Below, in pieces: positions 16,261-25,863 of a stretch of 64,000 nt of DNA. Source of the stretch: Pseudomonas helvetica (GTDB lineage Bacteria; Pseudomonadota; Gammaproteobacteria; Pseudomonadales; Pseudomonadaceae); the NCBI RefSeq assembly GCF_039908645.1, contig NZ_CP150917.1:308501-372500 (forward strand). The letters run 5' to 3'. The position numbers and the translations under genes are program-made. The stretch's first letter is position 1. Each line of letters begins with the position of its first letter. Under the pieces are notes generated by a model. That model did no database searches. It saw only the letters and a list, made by a program, of their open reading frames with translations, and was not told where the DNA came from.

Positions 16261-16816
16261 GTGCGGTCCTCATTGAGTTCTGTTGTGCTCCTGCTGTTGG
16301 GCGGGCTTTTCTATCGAAGCGCCAAGCTAGCATAGCGGTCGAATGGCGGCCAACAGCCCCACGGGGCGTAGACGGGCAGTGCGTGACCGGTTGTCGCTTC
16401 AGCGCAGCAGACTGTCGCGCCATCAACAACCGATCCCACGTTTGAAGCCATGTCTGTGTGGGTGTCGCGTAAAAAAAGGCGCGATGGTGCCAGCTTTGGC
16501 CGGGTGTTGGAAGCGCTAACCGGACAAACGTTCCCGATCCGCACTTTTATTGTGCGTGAGCCGTTTTTCTGGTGTGTTTCTGGTGCGTGAATTCGTTTGT
16601 GAAGTGGGTGGCAGGGTAACGCTCTGGCGAAGTGCCATTAATTTCAATGGCTTGCGATGACTGTCCGGTAAAGGCGAGATCGCCGGGATAGAGGCGTATG
16701 AAACATTTTGGCGCAATTATTGCGTGCAGAATCCAGAACGCCCCGTTGGCTTCTTTTTACGAGAAGGATGCCAAGCGGGATGGAGGCAATCGCTTTTCCT
16801 TACAAAGGTAGTTTCA
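16261..16816. other. Intergenic region, divergent promoters
   Basis: This 556-bp gap separates the divergent ABC-transporter operon and the amino acid permease gene. No convincing gene was found on either strand. The right half is AT-richer, as expected for a promoter. Nothing more specific is supported. Confidence 0.5.
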
Positions 16817-18208
16817 ATGAGCAGCACCCAAAGCTCTAATGGCCTCGAACAGGGGCTCAAACCGCGCCATGTGACCATGCTGTCGATTGCCGGTGTTATC
16901 GGCGCCGGCCTGTTCGTTGGCTCGGGTCACGCCATCGCCGCCGCAGGCCCGGCCGTGCTGTTGGCCTACGCCGCCGCCGGTATGCTGGTAGTGCTGGTCA
17001 TGCGCATGCTTGGCGAAATGGCCGTTGCTTCTCCAGACACGGGCTCTTTCTCGACCTACGCCGATCGCGCTATCGGTCACTGGGCCGGTTTCACCATCGG
17101 CTGGCTCTACTGGTGGTTCTGGGTGCTGGTAATCCCGCTGGAGGCCAACGCTGCCGCGACTATCCTGCATGCCTGGTTCCCTAATGTGGCCATCTGGGCA
17201 TTTACCCTGATCATCACGTTGCTGCTGACAGTGACCAACCTGTTCAGCGTGAAGAACTACGGTGAGTTCGAATTCTGGTTCGCTCTGATCAAAGTCCTGG
17301 CGATCATCGGTTTCATTGTCCTCGGTGTCATGGCGATCTTCGGCTTCCTGCCAGGCAGCCAGGTCAGCGGCGTTTCGCACTTGTTCGACACCCAGGGCTT
17401 CTTGCCAAACGGCATGGGCGCTGTACTGGGCGCGATCCTGACCACCATGTTTTCCTTCATGGGCACCGAGATCGTGACCATCGCGGCCGCGGAGTCGAAG
17501 AACCCTGGCCAGCAAATCTCCAAGGCTACCAATTCGGTGATCTGGCGGATTGGCTTGTTCTACCTCGTATCGATCTTCATCGTTGTGGCCCTCGTGCCAT
17601 GGAACGACCCGGTTCTGGCCAGCGTCGGTTCCTATCAGACCGTGCTTGAGCGCATGGGTATCCCGAATGCCAAGCTGATCGTCGACCTCGTGGTGCTGGT
17701 TGCTGTGACCAGTTGCCTGAACTCGGCGCTGTACACCGCATCCCGCATGATGTTCTCCCTGGGCAAGCGCGGTGATGCACCGGCCGTTTCCCAGCGCACC
17801 AACAAGAGCGGCACGCCGTACTGGGCCGTCATGTTGTCGACCTGTGCGGCGTTCCTCGCGGTGTTCGCCAACTACGTGGCCCCGGCTGCGGTGTTCGAAT
17901 TCCTGCTGGCCAGCTCCGGCGCTATTGCGCTGTTGGTGTACCTGGTGATCGCGATTTCGCAACTGCGCATGCGCAAACAGCGCATGGCCCGCGGTGAAAA
18001 AATCGCCTTCAGCATGTGGCTGTTCCCGGGCCTGACCTACGCGGTGATCGTATTCATCGTGGCGGCCCTGACCATCATGCTGTTTCAGGATGCCCATCGC
18101 GTGGAAATCCTTGCCACGGGGCTGTTGAGTCTTTTGGTGGTGGCTGCCGGTTTGTTTGTGGCTCGCCGTCGCAAGCTGGAACAGCGTGGCGCGGTCGTGT
18201 TGAGCTGA
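16817..18208 (+). CDS. gabP: Amino acid permease, GabP/AroP (APC) family
   Basis: The start at 16817 (AAAGG upstream) gives 463 residues; the frame is open 31 codons further up. About twelve membrane segments are visible. The N-terminal substrate-site signature HVTMLSIAGVIGAGLFVGSG and the GSFSTYADRAIGHWAGFTIG segment are typical of APC amino acid transporters, and the overall sequence is closest to GABA permeases. It imports an amino acid with protons; GABA is likely but not certain. It has no catabolic partner next to it. A strong terminator follows. Confidence 0.85.
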   Translation: MSSTQSSNGLEQGLKPRHVTMLSIAGVIGAGLFVGSGHAIAAAGPAVLLAYAAAGMLVVLVMRMLGEMAVASPDTGSFSTYADRAIGHWAGFTIGWLYWWFWVLVIPLEANAAATILHAWFPNVAIWAFTLIITLLLTVTNLFSVKNYGEFEFWFALIKVLAIIGFIVLGVMAIFGFLPGSQVSGVSHLFDTQGFLPNGMGAVLGAILTTMFSFMGTEIVTIAAAESKNPGQQISKATNSVIWRIGLFYLVSIFIVVALVPWNDPVLASVGSYQTVLERMGIPNAKLIVDLVVLVAVTSCLNSALYTASRMMFSLGKRGDAPAVSQRTNKSGTPYWAVMLSTCAAFLAVFANYVAPAAVFEFLLASSGAIALLVYLVIAISQLRMRKQRMARGEKIAFSMWLFPGLTYAVIVFIVAALTIMLFQDAHRVEILATGLLSLLVVAAGLFVARRRKLEQRGAVVLS

Positions 18209-18224
18209 TTGGTCCCGCGTAATG

Positions 18225-18266
18225 AAAACGGCCGCTGTCAGGGATGACAGCGGCCGTTTTTGTTTC
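18225..18266. terminator. Terminator (copy 1 of an identical pair flanking vapBC)
   Basis: AAAACGGCCGCTGTCA (18225-18240) and its exact reverse complement (18245-18260) flank the loop GGGA, followed by TTTTTGTTT. It is bidirectional: it serves gabP on the plus strand and vapC on the minus strand. The same stem recurs at 19045-19080. Confidence 0.9.
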
Positions 18267-18277
18267 TGATGCCGAGT

Positions 18278-18685
18278 TCAATCGAGGTGTACCCAATCCT
18301 CTACGCGCAATCCGGGAACACGCTCAAATTCCCGAAGATTATTCGTCACCACAATGAACCCTTGTGAGCGCGCGTGTCCTGCGATCATGTGGTCGTAAGG
18401 GCCTATCGGTGTGCCCGCCTTTGCAAGTTCCGAGCGAATCATTCCGGTGTGGGCAGCGGCTTCGTAGTCGAAGGGCAGGACTTCAAGACGAGCTACAAAA
18501 CCTTCGATGACGGCCAGGTTCTTTTCCGGCGCCGCCGATTTTTCAGCGCCGTAAATCAATTCCATCAGCGTGACTGCGCTTATACACAGCTGGCCGTGAT
18601 GGCGATTGAACGCTTCGCGTACGACCTGTGGTTTGTTCTTGATGGTAAAAATGCAGATGTTGGTATCGAGCATGTATTTGATCAT
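18278..18685 (-). CDS. vapC: Type II toxin VapC (PIN-domain ribonuclease)
   Basis: A 135-residue PIN-domain protein. The acidic metal-binding residues are seen in MLDTN (Asp7), MELIYG, and PYDHMIAGHA, with TNNLREFERVPGL at the end; this last pattern is typical of VapC that cleaves initiator tRNA. Its start overlaps the antitoxin stop (ATGA at 18685). The toxin is held inactive by VapB and the pair represses its own promoter in known systems. It lies in a small module between two copies of one terminator. Confidence 0.92.
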   Translation of the reverse strand: MIKYMLDTNICIFTIKNKPQVVREAFNRHHGQLCISAVTLMELIYGAEKSAAPEKNLAVIEGFVARLEVLPFDYEAAAHTGMIRSELAKAGTPIGPYDHMIAGHARSQGFIVVTNNLREFERVPGLRVEDWVHLD

Positions 18686-18915
18686 CAGAACGACTCGCGC
18701 TCCTGATCGGCCGGTTGCTCGCGGTCGGCCATAAAATCGGCAGTGACGTTATCGCCATCGAACCAGCTATCCCAGGCTTCATCGGCCGGCGTGATGATGC
18801 GAGCGCGGCCAATGGCTACAACGTTGACGCGCTTGACGTCTTCAGGCATTGCCACGGCTTTGGGCAAGCGGACGGCCTGGCTTCGATTGCTCATGAAAAG
18901 GGTGGTCTGTTCCAT
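18685..18915 (-). CDS. vapB: Type II antitoxin VapB
   Basis: A 76-residue protein. The N-terminus (TTLFMSNRSQAVRLPKAVAM) is the AbrB/SpoVT swapped-hairpin DNA-binding domain with the family's SNRSQAVRLPK motif. The C-terminal half is acidic and rich in Asp, Glu and aromatic residues, as expected for the toxin-binding tail. It precedes and overlaps vapC. A GAGGA site lies just upstream of the ATG. Confidence 0.92.
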   Translation of the reverse strand: MEQTTLFMSNRSQAVRLPKAVAMPEDVKRVNVVAIGRARIITPADEAWDSWFDGDNVTADFMADREQPADQERESF

Positions 18916-19040
18916 TGGGGTGTCCTCCGCTTTTGGTGCGCTTAGAGCCCAAGAATAGGCTGTGCCGGGGATATGTCAACGGGATATACGCTGAGGCTGA
19001 TGAAGGGTAGTGCCAGCTCTTCGATAGGGTGATGACCTTC

Positions 19041-19085
19041 AAAAAAAACGGCCGCTGTCAGGAATGACAGCGGCCGTTTTTGTTT
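19041..19085. terminator. Terminator (copy 2 of the pair flanking vapBC)
   Basis: The 16-bp arms at 19045-19060 and 19065-19080 are identical to those at 18225-18260; only one loop base differs (GGAA instead of GGGA). It is followed by TTTTTGTTTT. On the minus strand it ends the transcript of the 150-residue gene at 19106-19558. Confidence 0.9.
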
Positions 19086-19105
19086 TCGCAGGCTTCAGGG
19101 GCGGG

Positions 19106-19558
19106 TTATTCGGCTTTTGCCTCAGGTTCTTCCAGCGACTCTCGGTAGCTGTCCAGCGCATTGCCGAAGTCGGTGATGAACTGCGGGTCTGTCAGCCAGG
19201 CCTGGGCGGCTTCACGGTCCATGCCATCGGTCCACATGCGGTAGTCGATCAGCATGTCGGCGGCCAGGTGAGTGGCGGCCATGGCTTCGTTCTCGGCGTT
19301 TTCCATGTCCAGCAGTTCTGGGTGGTCGTTGATGATTTCGCTGAGGTTCGACAGCAGGGTCAGCAGCATGTCGTTGCGGCTGATGGCCTCGGCCTCACGC
19401 ATTTTGCTGAACATCGCCAGGGTGTACTCAGGCATCTGCTCGGCTGGCGCGTTCGGGTCGTCATGCATGGCGATGGGTTTTCTGCCGCTGATACGAATCT
19501 GCTTGGCTTTGATCTTGGCGCGTTTGGCGCGTTTCTGTTGCTTGTTCGTGGCGGCCAT
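19106..19558 (-). CDS. Small protein of unknown function, paralogue 1
   Basis: A 150-residue soluble protein. The first 25 residues are strongly basic (MAATNKQQKRAKRAKIKAKQ), the rest acidic and helical (MPEYTLAMFSKMREAEA... then LIDYRMWTDG and AQAWLTDPQFITDFGNAL). It shares this full layout with the gene at 20732-21136, so the two are paralogues. The basic tail suggests RNA or ribosome contact, but this is only inference. It lies 34 bp downstream of the alpha/beta hydrolase stop-to-start gap on the same strand, so the two may be co-transcribed. Confidence 0.72.
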   Translation of the reverse strand: MAATNKQQKRAKRAKIKAKQIRISGRKPIAMHDDPNAPAEQMPEYTLAMFSKMREAEAISRNDMLLTLLSNLSEIINDHPELLDMENAENEAMAATHLAADMLIDYRMWTDGMDREAAQAWLTDPQFITDFGNALDSYRESLEEPEAKAE

Positions 19559-19592
19559 CTACTTCGTTCCGTATTCGTGTGGGAGAGCGCAG

Positions 19593-20585
19593 TCAGGTGG
19601 GTACGCTGCGCGGTACCAACCGTCCTGGCGTGTCGGGGTGCAATTCGCCGTTCTGTAGCCAGGACAACGCAATGGGCCATAGTGTGGCTTGGTACGGGCT
19701 GCGAAAAAAGGCGAAATGTCCGACCTCCACTTCGCCGATGTCTTCTGGTGCGATTCGCAGGTGCGTGTTGGAACTGGCCTTGAAGTAGCCGAGCAAGCGC
19801 TCGATGGCAGAAATCGTCCCGTACGGATCGTCGCTAAGGCTGATAGCCAGGGTTTGTGCGGTGACGGTGGCGAAGGGCAGGCCTTGGGCTTTTGCGGCGA
19901 TTACACGGCCACTGGGCCGCTCTTCGTAGCGAGCGGCCGGCGTGCTCCAGTCGTGGACGACGCCGGCTGGCGTATCTTCGAGCCAGCCGAGACGTTTGCC
20001 GGGAAAGTAACCGTAGAACTTCGTCATCAGCGGCATGAACAGATGCCACTTGATGAACATCCGCCAGCGGCTGGCCGAGGCGTAGTCTCGCCAATAAGCG
20101 AACTGCGCACCCACGGTCACCAGGCGCCGGATCGCCTCTGCGGAAGCGGCCAACCCTGCCGCGCAGCCACCGAAGCTATGAGCGACTACATCGATCGGTT
20201 GACCTGGAAATTCCCGTGTCGCCCGTTGCAGCATGGCTTCGAAATCCAGCGCGCCCCAGTCCGACCAGGACGCCTTGAATCCGCGCAGCGAGTCAGGCCG
20301 GGATTCGCCGATGCCGCGGTAATCGTAAACCATGACATCGAAACCGTTGGCAAACAGGTAGTCGGCGAATCGAAAGTAATGCCGGCAGCGCACCGAAGTT
20401 GCCGCGTTGATGATCACCACCGGGCGATTGGTATTTTGAAGGGAATGGCGCCAGGCAAAACCGCCAAGGACAAAACCATCGGCGGCTGGCTCTTTGAATG
20501 ATTCACTGGGGCCGGTGGTTGGCAGCGGCAATTCAATCCGGGCTGGTGACGACGGTGCCAGTGAGGGCGTGTTCGACAGAGTCAT
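19593..20585 (-). CDS. Alpha/beta hydrolase family protein
   Basis: A protein of about 330 residues from ATG 20585; in-frame starts also exist at 20630 (ATG) and 20645 (TTG), and no ribosome site clearly decides. The nucleophile elbow is VVAHSFGGCA, an Asp lies in SLSDDPYG, and a His in EVGHFAFF, completing a catalytic triad. The oxyanion region may include YDYRGIGES. There is no signal peptide, so it acts in the cytoplasm. Homologues are described as serine aminopeptidase-like or esterase-like; the substrate is unknown. It sits between the two paralogous small genes. Confidence 0.82.
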   Translation of the reverse strand: MTLSNTPSLAPSSPARIELPLPTTGPSESFKEPAADGFVLGGFAWRHSLQNTNRPVVIINAATSVRCRHYFRFADYLFANGFDVMVYDYRGIGESRPDSLRGFKASWSDWGALDFEAMLQRATREFPGQPIDVVAHSFGGCAAGLAASAEAIRRLVTVGAQFAYWRDYASASRWRMFIKWHLFMPLMTKFYGYFPGKRLGWLEDTPAGVVHDWSTPAARYEERPSGRVIAAKAQGLPFATVTAQTLAISLSDDPYGTISAIERLLGYFKASSNTHLRIAPEDIGEVEVGHFAFFRSPYQATLWPIALSWLQNGELHPDTPGRLVPRSVPT

Positions 20586-20676
20586 TGGATGAAGACCTGG
20601 GCGCGGTTTGCTGCCAACGATAGACGTCATATTGCGGGGTAACAATCTGCTGGTATTTCCCGGTGCTAGCGCGCCA

Positions 20677-20720
20677 TAAAAAAACGGCCATTGTCATCGC
20701 TGACAGCAGCCGTTCTTTCG
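20677..20720 (-). terminator. Weaker, related terminator
   Basis: AAACGGCCATTGTCA (from 20682) partly pairs with TGACAGCAGCCGTT (20701-20714), interrupted by mismatches. It is clearly related to the 18225 and 19045 hairpins and lies in the same place relative to the second paralogue as copy 2 does to the first. Confidence 0.55.
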
Positions 20721-20731
20721 GTTCGCAGAAA

Positions 20732-21136
20732 TTACCGTGGCGATTTCACCAGCGCCTCGGAGGCGGCCACGTAGTCCGCCTGGAACTGCGGGCTTTCGAT
20801 CCAGGCCAGGGCTTGGGCTTCGTCCGATTCAGTCGACCACTGGCGATACTCGATCAGTGCCGCGAGGATGAAATCGGTGGCGCCTTCTTCGCCTTCCTGT
20901 TCAAACACGATTTCGAGCAGCGGGTCTTCCAGGAATGCCGTGCACAGCGCTTGTTGGCTGGTCTTTTCGGCATCGCGCATTTTTATGAACAGCTCGGTCA
21001 GGTCTACTGACTCAAAGTCGATACGCTCATCGTTCGGGTCCAGTTCGACCGGAGCACTCGCGCGCTGCACGCGATTTTGTTTGGCCTTGGCTTTCGCGCG
21101 TTGGGTTCTTTTGTGCTGCTTGTTCGCCGATGCCAT
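20732..21136 (-). CDS. Small protein of unknown function, paralogue 2
   Basis: A 134-residue protein with the same plan as the gene at 19106-19558: a basic start (MASANKQHKRTQRAKAKAKQNR), an acidic helical body, LIEYRQWSTESDEAQALAWI matching LIDYRMWTDG...AQAWL in the paralogue, and SPQFQADY matching DPQFITDF. A related terminator follows both copies. Function is unknown. The two copies were probably made by local duplication with the hydrolase gene left between them. Confidence 0.72.
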   Translation of the reverse strand: MASANKQHKRTQRAKAKAKQNRVQRASAPVELDPNDERIDFESVDLTELFIKMRDAEKTSQQALCTAFLEDPLLEIVFEQEGEEGATDFILAALIEYRQWSTESDEAQALAWIESPQFQADYVAASEALVKSPR

Positions 21137-21470
21137 GGGCTTCGATCCTTAGTTCAGGCGCAAGGGGAGGGTGCTATTGAAGCGCAGGTCGGCGAATTTC
21201 CCAAGGAGCGATTGCTCGGTGGTCCGCGATAGTGGCTTGGTGGGTGAATTGGCTGACAACCGGGAGTCGTATCGGCGCCGGCTTTCACAACCAATTGATC
21301 TAAACGAAGGATCCGAGCGGGAAGTCATAAAAGTGTAAGCAGTATTCTTACCGGTTTTTCGGTTTGAGCTGTGATGTTGGGGATAGCACTGGGTGTCACC
21401 GTTTTACGGCATCGGCTTCATGGGTGGCATCGCATTCGTTGGACCCGTAACGGGTCCGGGAGTCGTCATC
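21137..21470. other. Intergenic region with a short palindrome
   Basis: This 334-bp gap holds the divergent promoters of paralogue 2 and the exported protein. GGACCCG-TAA-CGGGTCC (21441-21457) is a perfect 7-bp inverted repeat just before the GGGAG ribosome site of the downstream gene, where it could affect translation. No further gene was found. Confidence 0.45.
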
Positions 21471-21929
21471 ATGAGATCCTTGCGTTTACTCACGCTATCC
21501 GGCGTTGCTCTGCTCGGGCTCGCTGGCTTGCCTATTTCCAGTGTTCAGGCGGAGGTCTGTCGTGACCCGATTGACCCGCAGGGCGTACAGCTGGAACAGC
21601 AACAACAGAACGGCGTTAACTTCATGTCCGGTGGTATCGGTCAGGATGAGTCGTGCGCAATCCAGCGGATGGGTGGCTATAACTTGCACATGACTTTTTC
21701 CACTGGACCGTCCAATGAGTACGTGCCTGACGTCAAGGTAGCCATTCAGGGGCCGAAAGGTCATGAAGTGTTGTCGCTGGACCAGGCGGGCCCGATTGTT
21801 TTGACTCGGTTGCCCGCAGGTAAGTACGTCGTCGTGACGGAGCGTAATGGCCGCGAATTACGTCACACGATTGACCTCAGCGGTGGTGGAGTTCGTACGC
21901 TGAACATCCATTGGGCTGATGCAAGCTGA
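21471..21929 (+). CDS. Exported protein of unknown function
   Basis: The start at 21471 (GGGAG upstream) gives 152 residues with a clear signal peptide (MRSLRLLTLSGVALLGLAGL, cleavage near VQA-EV). The mature part has two cysteines (EVCRDP and DESCAIQ) that may pair in the periplasm, and a beta-rich C-terminal half (VPDVKVAIQGPKG... LPAGKYVVVTERNG) like a carboxypeptidase-regulatory or transthyretin-like fold. Function is unknown. It ends in a strong terminator shared with the tRNA-Phe region. Confidence 0.75.
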   Translation: MRSLRLLTLSGVALLGLAGLPISSVQAEVCRDPIDPQGVQLEQQQQNGVNFMSGGIGQDESCAIQRMGGYNLHMTFSTGPSNEYVPDVKVAIQGPKGHEVLSLDQAGPIVLTRLPAGKYVVVTERNGRELRHTIDLSGGGVRTLNIHWADAS

Positions 21930-21964
21930 CCACAAGGATTGCAGGTCAATCAAAAAACGCAGAC

Positions 21965-22000
21965 AACAAAAAACCCGCACGAGGCGGGTTTTTTGTTGGG
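21965..22000. terminator. Bidirectional terminator
   Basis: AACAAAAAACCCGC (21965-21978) and its exact reverse complement (21984-21997) flank a 5-base loop. A-tract and T-tract sit on both sides, so it can end both the exported-protein gene (plus) and tRNA-Phe (minus). Confidence 0.9.
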
Positions 22001-22037
22001 CTTTCACGTGATGTTGACACCACATGAAAGCTGAATG

Positions 22038-22113
22038 TGGTGCCCAGAGACGGAATCGAACCGCCGACACGGGGATTTTCAATCCCCTGCTCTACCGACT
22101 GAGCTATCTGGGC
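22038..22113 (-). tRNA. tRNA-Phe (anticodon GAA)
   Basis: The 76-nt minus-strand gene starts GCCCAGATAGCTCAG, has the anticodon arm GGGGATTGAAAATCCCC with anticodon GAA, a T arm GGTTCGATTCC, and an encoded CCA end. Acceptor arms GCCCAGA/TCTGGGC pair. Confidence 0.97.
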
Positions 22114-22216
22114 AACGGGGCGCATTAAACGGGTTTTTCAGGGGGTCGTCAAGCAAGTTTTCAAAAAATATTTAATTATTACCGTCGCTTACGATCCAAC
22201 CCCCGTTTTTACGGGA

Positions 22217-22489
22217 TTACTCGGCGGGTGGAACGTAGCCTTCGGCCTTGGCGTATTCCTCGCCGGAGAAGTACTTGTCCATCTCGCCCTGAAGATATTT
22301 ACGGTCTTCGGCGTTCATCATGTTCAGGCGTTTTTCGTTGATCAGCAGGGTCTGGTGTTTTTGCCAGTCGGCCCAGGCCTTGGCCGAGACGTGGTCAAAA
22401 ATGTCCTGACCTTTGGCGCCCGGGAACGGGGCGCGCTCCAGGCCTGGCAGTTCTTCTTTGTACTTGCGGCACATGATGGTGCGGGTCAT
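22217..22489 (-). CDS. yggX: Probable Fe(2+)-trafficking protein YggX
   Basis: A 90-residue protein of the standard YggX length. [24 protein letters not shown] with Cys7 and the later [19 protein letters not shown] are family signatures. YggX helps protect and repair iron-sulfur clusters. Its start overlaps the mutY stop by four bases, consistent with MutY being an Fe-S enzyme and with the usual mutY-yggX operon. Confidence 0.96.
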   Translation of the reverse strand: MTRTIMCRKYKEELPGLERAPFPGAKGQDIFDHVSAKAWADWQKHQTLLINEKRLNMMNAEDRKYLQGEMDKYFSGEEYAKAEGYVPPAE

Positions 22490-23553
22490 GACGACTCTCC
22501 TGCGTTCAATACATCGGCCGCGCGCTTCAGCAGTTTTTTCACCGGGGCGGCAAGGCCCAGGCGCGGCGGGGTGGCGAGGTTATACCAGAGCCAGTCGGCC
22601 TCGGCCACGTGATGGCCGGCCTCCTGGACCTGGACCAGCCAGGGTTCGATAGCCAGTTGGAAATGGCTGAAGGTGTGGACCAGGCTCGGCAGTTCAACGT
22701 GCTTGCCCAGTTCCAGCGAGTGTTGCAGTGCCAGATGTTCCAGATCGCCAAGGTCGTCGAGTTCCGGCAGGCTCCACAAACCGCCCCACAAGCCCGTGGA
22801 AGGACGGCGGTAAAGCAGAATGGCGCCATCGCGGTTGGCGAGCATCGGCATCAGCGTGCGCTTTTGTGGCACGGATTTACGCGGTTTGGGGATCGGGTAG
22901 CGGGTCTCCAGGCCGAGCATGTGCGCTTCGCAGCCCTTTTCCAGCGGACATAGCAGGCAACTCGGCTTGCTGCGGGTGCAGAGCGTAGCGCCCAGGTCCA
23001 TCATCGCCTGGGTGTAGGCGTTGACCCGATCATAAGGCGTGAAGCGCTCAGCGTTGGCCCACAGCTGCTTGGCAACCTTCGGTTCGCCGGGGTAGCCCTC
23101 TTGCGCGGTAAAGCGCGCCAGCACCCGTTTGACGTTGCCGTCGAGGATCGGTGCGCGCAGGCCCATGCTCAGGCTGGCGATGGCGCCCGCAGTGGACAGG
23201 CCGATGCCCGGCAAGTCGGTGAGCTTTTCGACATCCCGGGGAAACTCGCCGCCGTACTCGGCAACGACGATCTTCGCGGTTTTTTGCAGGTTGCGCGCAC
23301 GGGTGTAGTAACCCAGCCCGGTCCACAGGTGCAGCACTTCATCTTCCGGCGCGGCGGCCAGGGCTTCGACCGTTGGCAGCGACGCCATGAACCGATCGAA
23401 GTAGTTCAGCACCGTGCTGACCTGGGTCTGCTGCAACATGATTTCCGAGACCCACACCCGATACGGGGTGATGCCCTGTTGCCAGGGCAGGTCGTGGCGG
23501 CCGTGGCGGTCATACCAGTCCAGCACCGCGGTTGAGAACTGCTCGGCTTTCAT
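22486..23553 (-). CDS. mutY: A/G-specific adenine DNA glycosylase MutY
   Basis: A 355-residue protein. The catalytic glutamate is in [10 protein letters not shown], the helix-hairpin-helix in [12 protein letters not shown] with the catalytic aspartate in LDGNVKRV, and the 4Fe-4S ligands are C-x6-C-x2-C-x5-C ([15 protein letters not shown]). The C-terminal NUDIX-like domain recognises 8-oxoG. It removes adenine opposite 8-oxoguanine. It overlaps both asmA-like and yggX genes by four bases, so all three are translationally coupled. Confidence 0.97.
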   Translation of the reverse strand: MKAEQFSTAVLDWYDRHGRHDLPWQQGITPYRVWVSEIMLQQTQVSTVLNYFDRFMASLPTVEALAAAPEDEVLHLWTGLGYYTRARNLQKTAKIVVAEYGGEFPRDVEKLTDLPGIGLSTAGAIASLSMGLRAPILDGNVKRVLARFTAQEGYPGEPKVAKQLWANAERFTPYDRVNAYTQAMMDLGATLCTRSKPSCLLCPLEKGCEAHMLGLETRYPIPKPRKSVPQKRTLMPMLANRDGAILLYRRPSTGLWGGLWSLPELDDLGDLEHLALQHSLELGKHVELPSLVHTFSHFQLAIEPWLVQVQEAGHHVAEADWLWYNLATPPRLGLAAPVKKLLKRAADVLNAGESS

Positions 23554-25781
23554 CGCTTGAACAACCCCTTGAGGGCGTTTTTCAGTTCCGGACTGACTTT
23601 GTCGCCGAGTTTCTCATCGATTTTTTCGCCGAGCTTGTCGCCCGCCAACTTGCCCGCGACCTGACCGAGACGCTCGTTATCCAGGCGGCAGGCCTTGGCA
23701 CCGAGTTCCAGCGGGCCACGGCAGCGCAATGGCCACTCGATGCCAGCGTAACGCTCGTTGACCTGGCAGGCCGGGTCCGGCATGTCGCTCTTGTCGCCTT
23801 CGACGATGATGCCGATGCGGTAATCCATGCCCAGCACACGCAGGTCGACGTCACCGTTGCCGTTGACGGTCATGCCCGGAATGCGGACTTTCAGGTCTGG
23901 ATTGCTGGCCACGCCATTGCGCAACGTCAGGTTGCCCTTGAGTTCCTGAAAAGGGGTGTCCTTGCCATGCGGTTCGCCACTGAGGGTTTTGTGGTTCAGG
24001 GTGGCGATGCCTTTGCACAGTTGTTGCTCAAGGTTGGCGTTGAGCAGCACGCCGTTATTGAGCACGAAACTGGCCGTGCCGTTGAGGCTGTCGATCAGTG
24101 CTTTCTGGCTGTTGCCGCTGGCGGTCAGGTTGCTGTTGAGCGTGACCAGACCTTTGACTGGCGGTTTTTTTCCTTGGCTTTCGAGAATGTTCTCCACCGG
24201 GACCTTGCTGATCTGCGTTTGCAGGCTCAGCAACGGCACGGGCTGACGAACATCGAGCGTGCCCTTGGCAGCGAAGTTGCCGTTGTAGAGATCGCCACGC
24301 AGGTTTTCCAGAGTCAGCAGGCCGCCCTGGCCAGTGGCTTTCAGCGCGGCGTTCTGGATCGACAGCTTGTCGAGGGTCAGTTGGCCGAAGGTCAGGTCGG
24401 CGTCCAGATCAAGCTTGCTCAGGCGTTCCGACGGAATCAGTTTGTCGCTGCTCCAGGCGCCTTTGGTCGGGGCGTTCGGCAGTGGTGTGCTGCCAGCGCC
24501 GGCCAGCGCGTTGGTCTCGGTGCTGCTGACTTCCGACTGACGAGCCACTGCAGCGCTGTTGGCTTCGGCGGATTTTGGCGGCAGGTAGCGATCAGCGTTG
24601 AAGGTGTCGCCCTTGAGCTGCACGCGCAATGATTGCTTGGCGAAATCCTCGACAGCGATACGCCCGCTGAAGCTGCTGTCGTCGACTTTCAGGTTGAGAT
24701 CGTCCAGCACCACACTGCTCGGGGTGCCCGCGAGACGGCTGACCAGTTCGACTTTGCTCAGGCTGCCCTCGGCCATGGCCGGGAGTTTCTGGCCGATGCT
24801 GTCGACAAACTTCGCCAGGTCGAATTGCGCAATCGACACTCCGCCGCTGATTTGCGGGGTTTTGTCCAGGTTGTTGACTTTCAGCTCGCCAAGCGCACGC
24901 AACTGGTTGGCAGAGATCTTGATGCCGGTCCATTCGGCGACGTTCGCTGCTCTATCCAGCAACAGTTGACCTTGAGCGGCATAGGTCACGATCTTGCCTT
25001 GCAGCGGTTCGCCGGAGATTTCGCCTGCCAGTTTCATGTCTTCGAACTGGTAGCGCTGGAGGGCGCGTTCGAAACGCAACTCGCCATTGAGTTCAGTGCG
25101 CACCCGTACGTCCGGCTGGTTGCTGGCCAGAAATGCCGTCAGCTTGACCTGAATGTTGGTCGCGTCGTGCACCGGGCCGGTGCTCAGCTGGATGCTTTCG
25201 GCGCTGAATTGCTTGCCGGTTTGCTCATCGTTGTATTCAACCCGGGCGTTGTTCACGGTCAGGCTGTCGATGTCGAGACGAATCGGTTGGGCCGGTTTTT
25301 CCGCAGTGGTGGGTATTTCGGCAACCGGTTCGCTGGTGCTGCCGGTAGCTGGCGCATCCGCCTTGGCGGCGACGGGCGGGACCTTGCCAATGTCTTCCCA
25401 GTTACCGTGGCCATTCTTGTCACGGTTGAGGCGCAGGTTCAGGCCCTCGACGCGGACATCGCTCATCTGCACTTCACGGCGCAGCAACGGCAGCACCCGC
25501 ACGGACAGGCCAAGCATTTGCAGGTCGGCAAACGGCTGGGTCGGGTTGGCCAGGGTCGCGACGCCGGCATCGTGCAGTTCAAGGCCGAGCCAGGGGAACA
25601 GGCTCCAGCCGATATCGCCATTGAGCGTCAGCTCGATGTGGGCCTTGTCGCGGGCAATTTGGCGGATCTCGTCTTTGTAGTCGTTGGGATCGAAGAAGTG
25701 GGTCAGGGCAAAGCCCAGCGCCACAATGATCAGCAACAACCCGAGAAGTACCAAACCCAGGATTTTGCCGAACGCTTTCAT
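23550..25781 (-). CDS. AsmA family protein
   Basis: The start at 25781 (AAGGA upstream) gives 743 residues; the open frame continues upstream but is non-coding there. An N-terminal membrane anchor ([20 protein letters not shown]) is followed by the AsmA N-terminal region ([15 protein letters not shown]), a low-complexity Ala/Pro/Thr linker near 150, and a C-terminal domain with [13 protein letters not shown]. AsmA-like proteins are periplasmic bridge-type proteins involved in phospholipid or outer-membrane homeostasis. It heads the asmA-mutY-yggX operon. Confidence 0.93.
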   Translation of the reverse strand: MKAFGKILGLVLLGLLLIIVALGFALTHFFDPNDYKDEIRQIARDKAHIELTLNGDIGWSLFPWLGLELHDAGVATLANPTQPFADLQMLGLSVRVLPLLRREVQMSDVRVEGLNLRLNRDKNGHGNWEDIGKVPPVAAKADAPATGSTSEPVAEIPTTAEKPAQPIRLDIDSLTVNNARVEYNDEQTGKQFSAESIQLSTGPVHDATNIQVKLTAFLASNQPDVRVRTELNGELRFERALQRYQFEDMKLAGEISGEPLQGKIVTYAAQGQLLLDRAANVAEWTGIKISANQLRALGELKVNNLDKTPQISGGVSIAQFDLAKFVDSIGQKLPAMAEGSLSKVELVSRLAGTPSSVVLDDLNLKVDDSSFSGRIAVEDFAKQSLRVQLKGDTFNADRYLPPKSAEANSAAVARQSEVSSTETNALAGAGSTPLPNAPTKGAWSSDKLIPSERLSKLDLDADLTFGQLTLDKLSIQNAALKATGQGGLLTLENLRGDLYNGNFAAKGTLDVRQPVPLLSLQTQISKVPVENILESQGKKPPVKGLVTLNSNLTASGNSQKALIDSLNGTASFVLNNGVLLNANLEQQLCKGIATLNHKTLSGEPHGKDTPFQELKGNLTLRNGVASNPDLKVRIPGMTVNGNGDVDLRVLGMDYRIGIIVEGDKSDMPDPACQVNERYAGIEWPLRCRGPLELGAKACRLDNERLGQVAGKLAGDKLGEKIDEKLGDKVSPELKNALKGLFKR

Positions 25782-25863
25782 GGGCGAGTCCTTGTAATGA
25801 GTCAATGTCGAATTTAGCCAGGGAGTATAGCGCCCCGAAACCGACGACTGGTCAGTGATCGCT

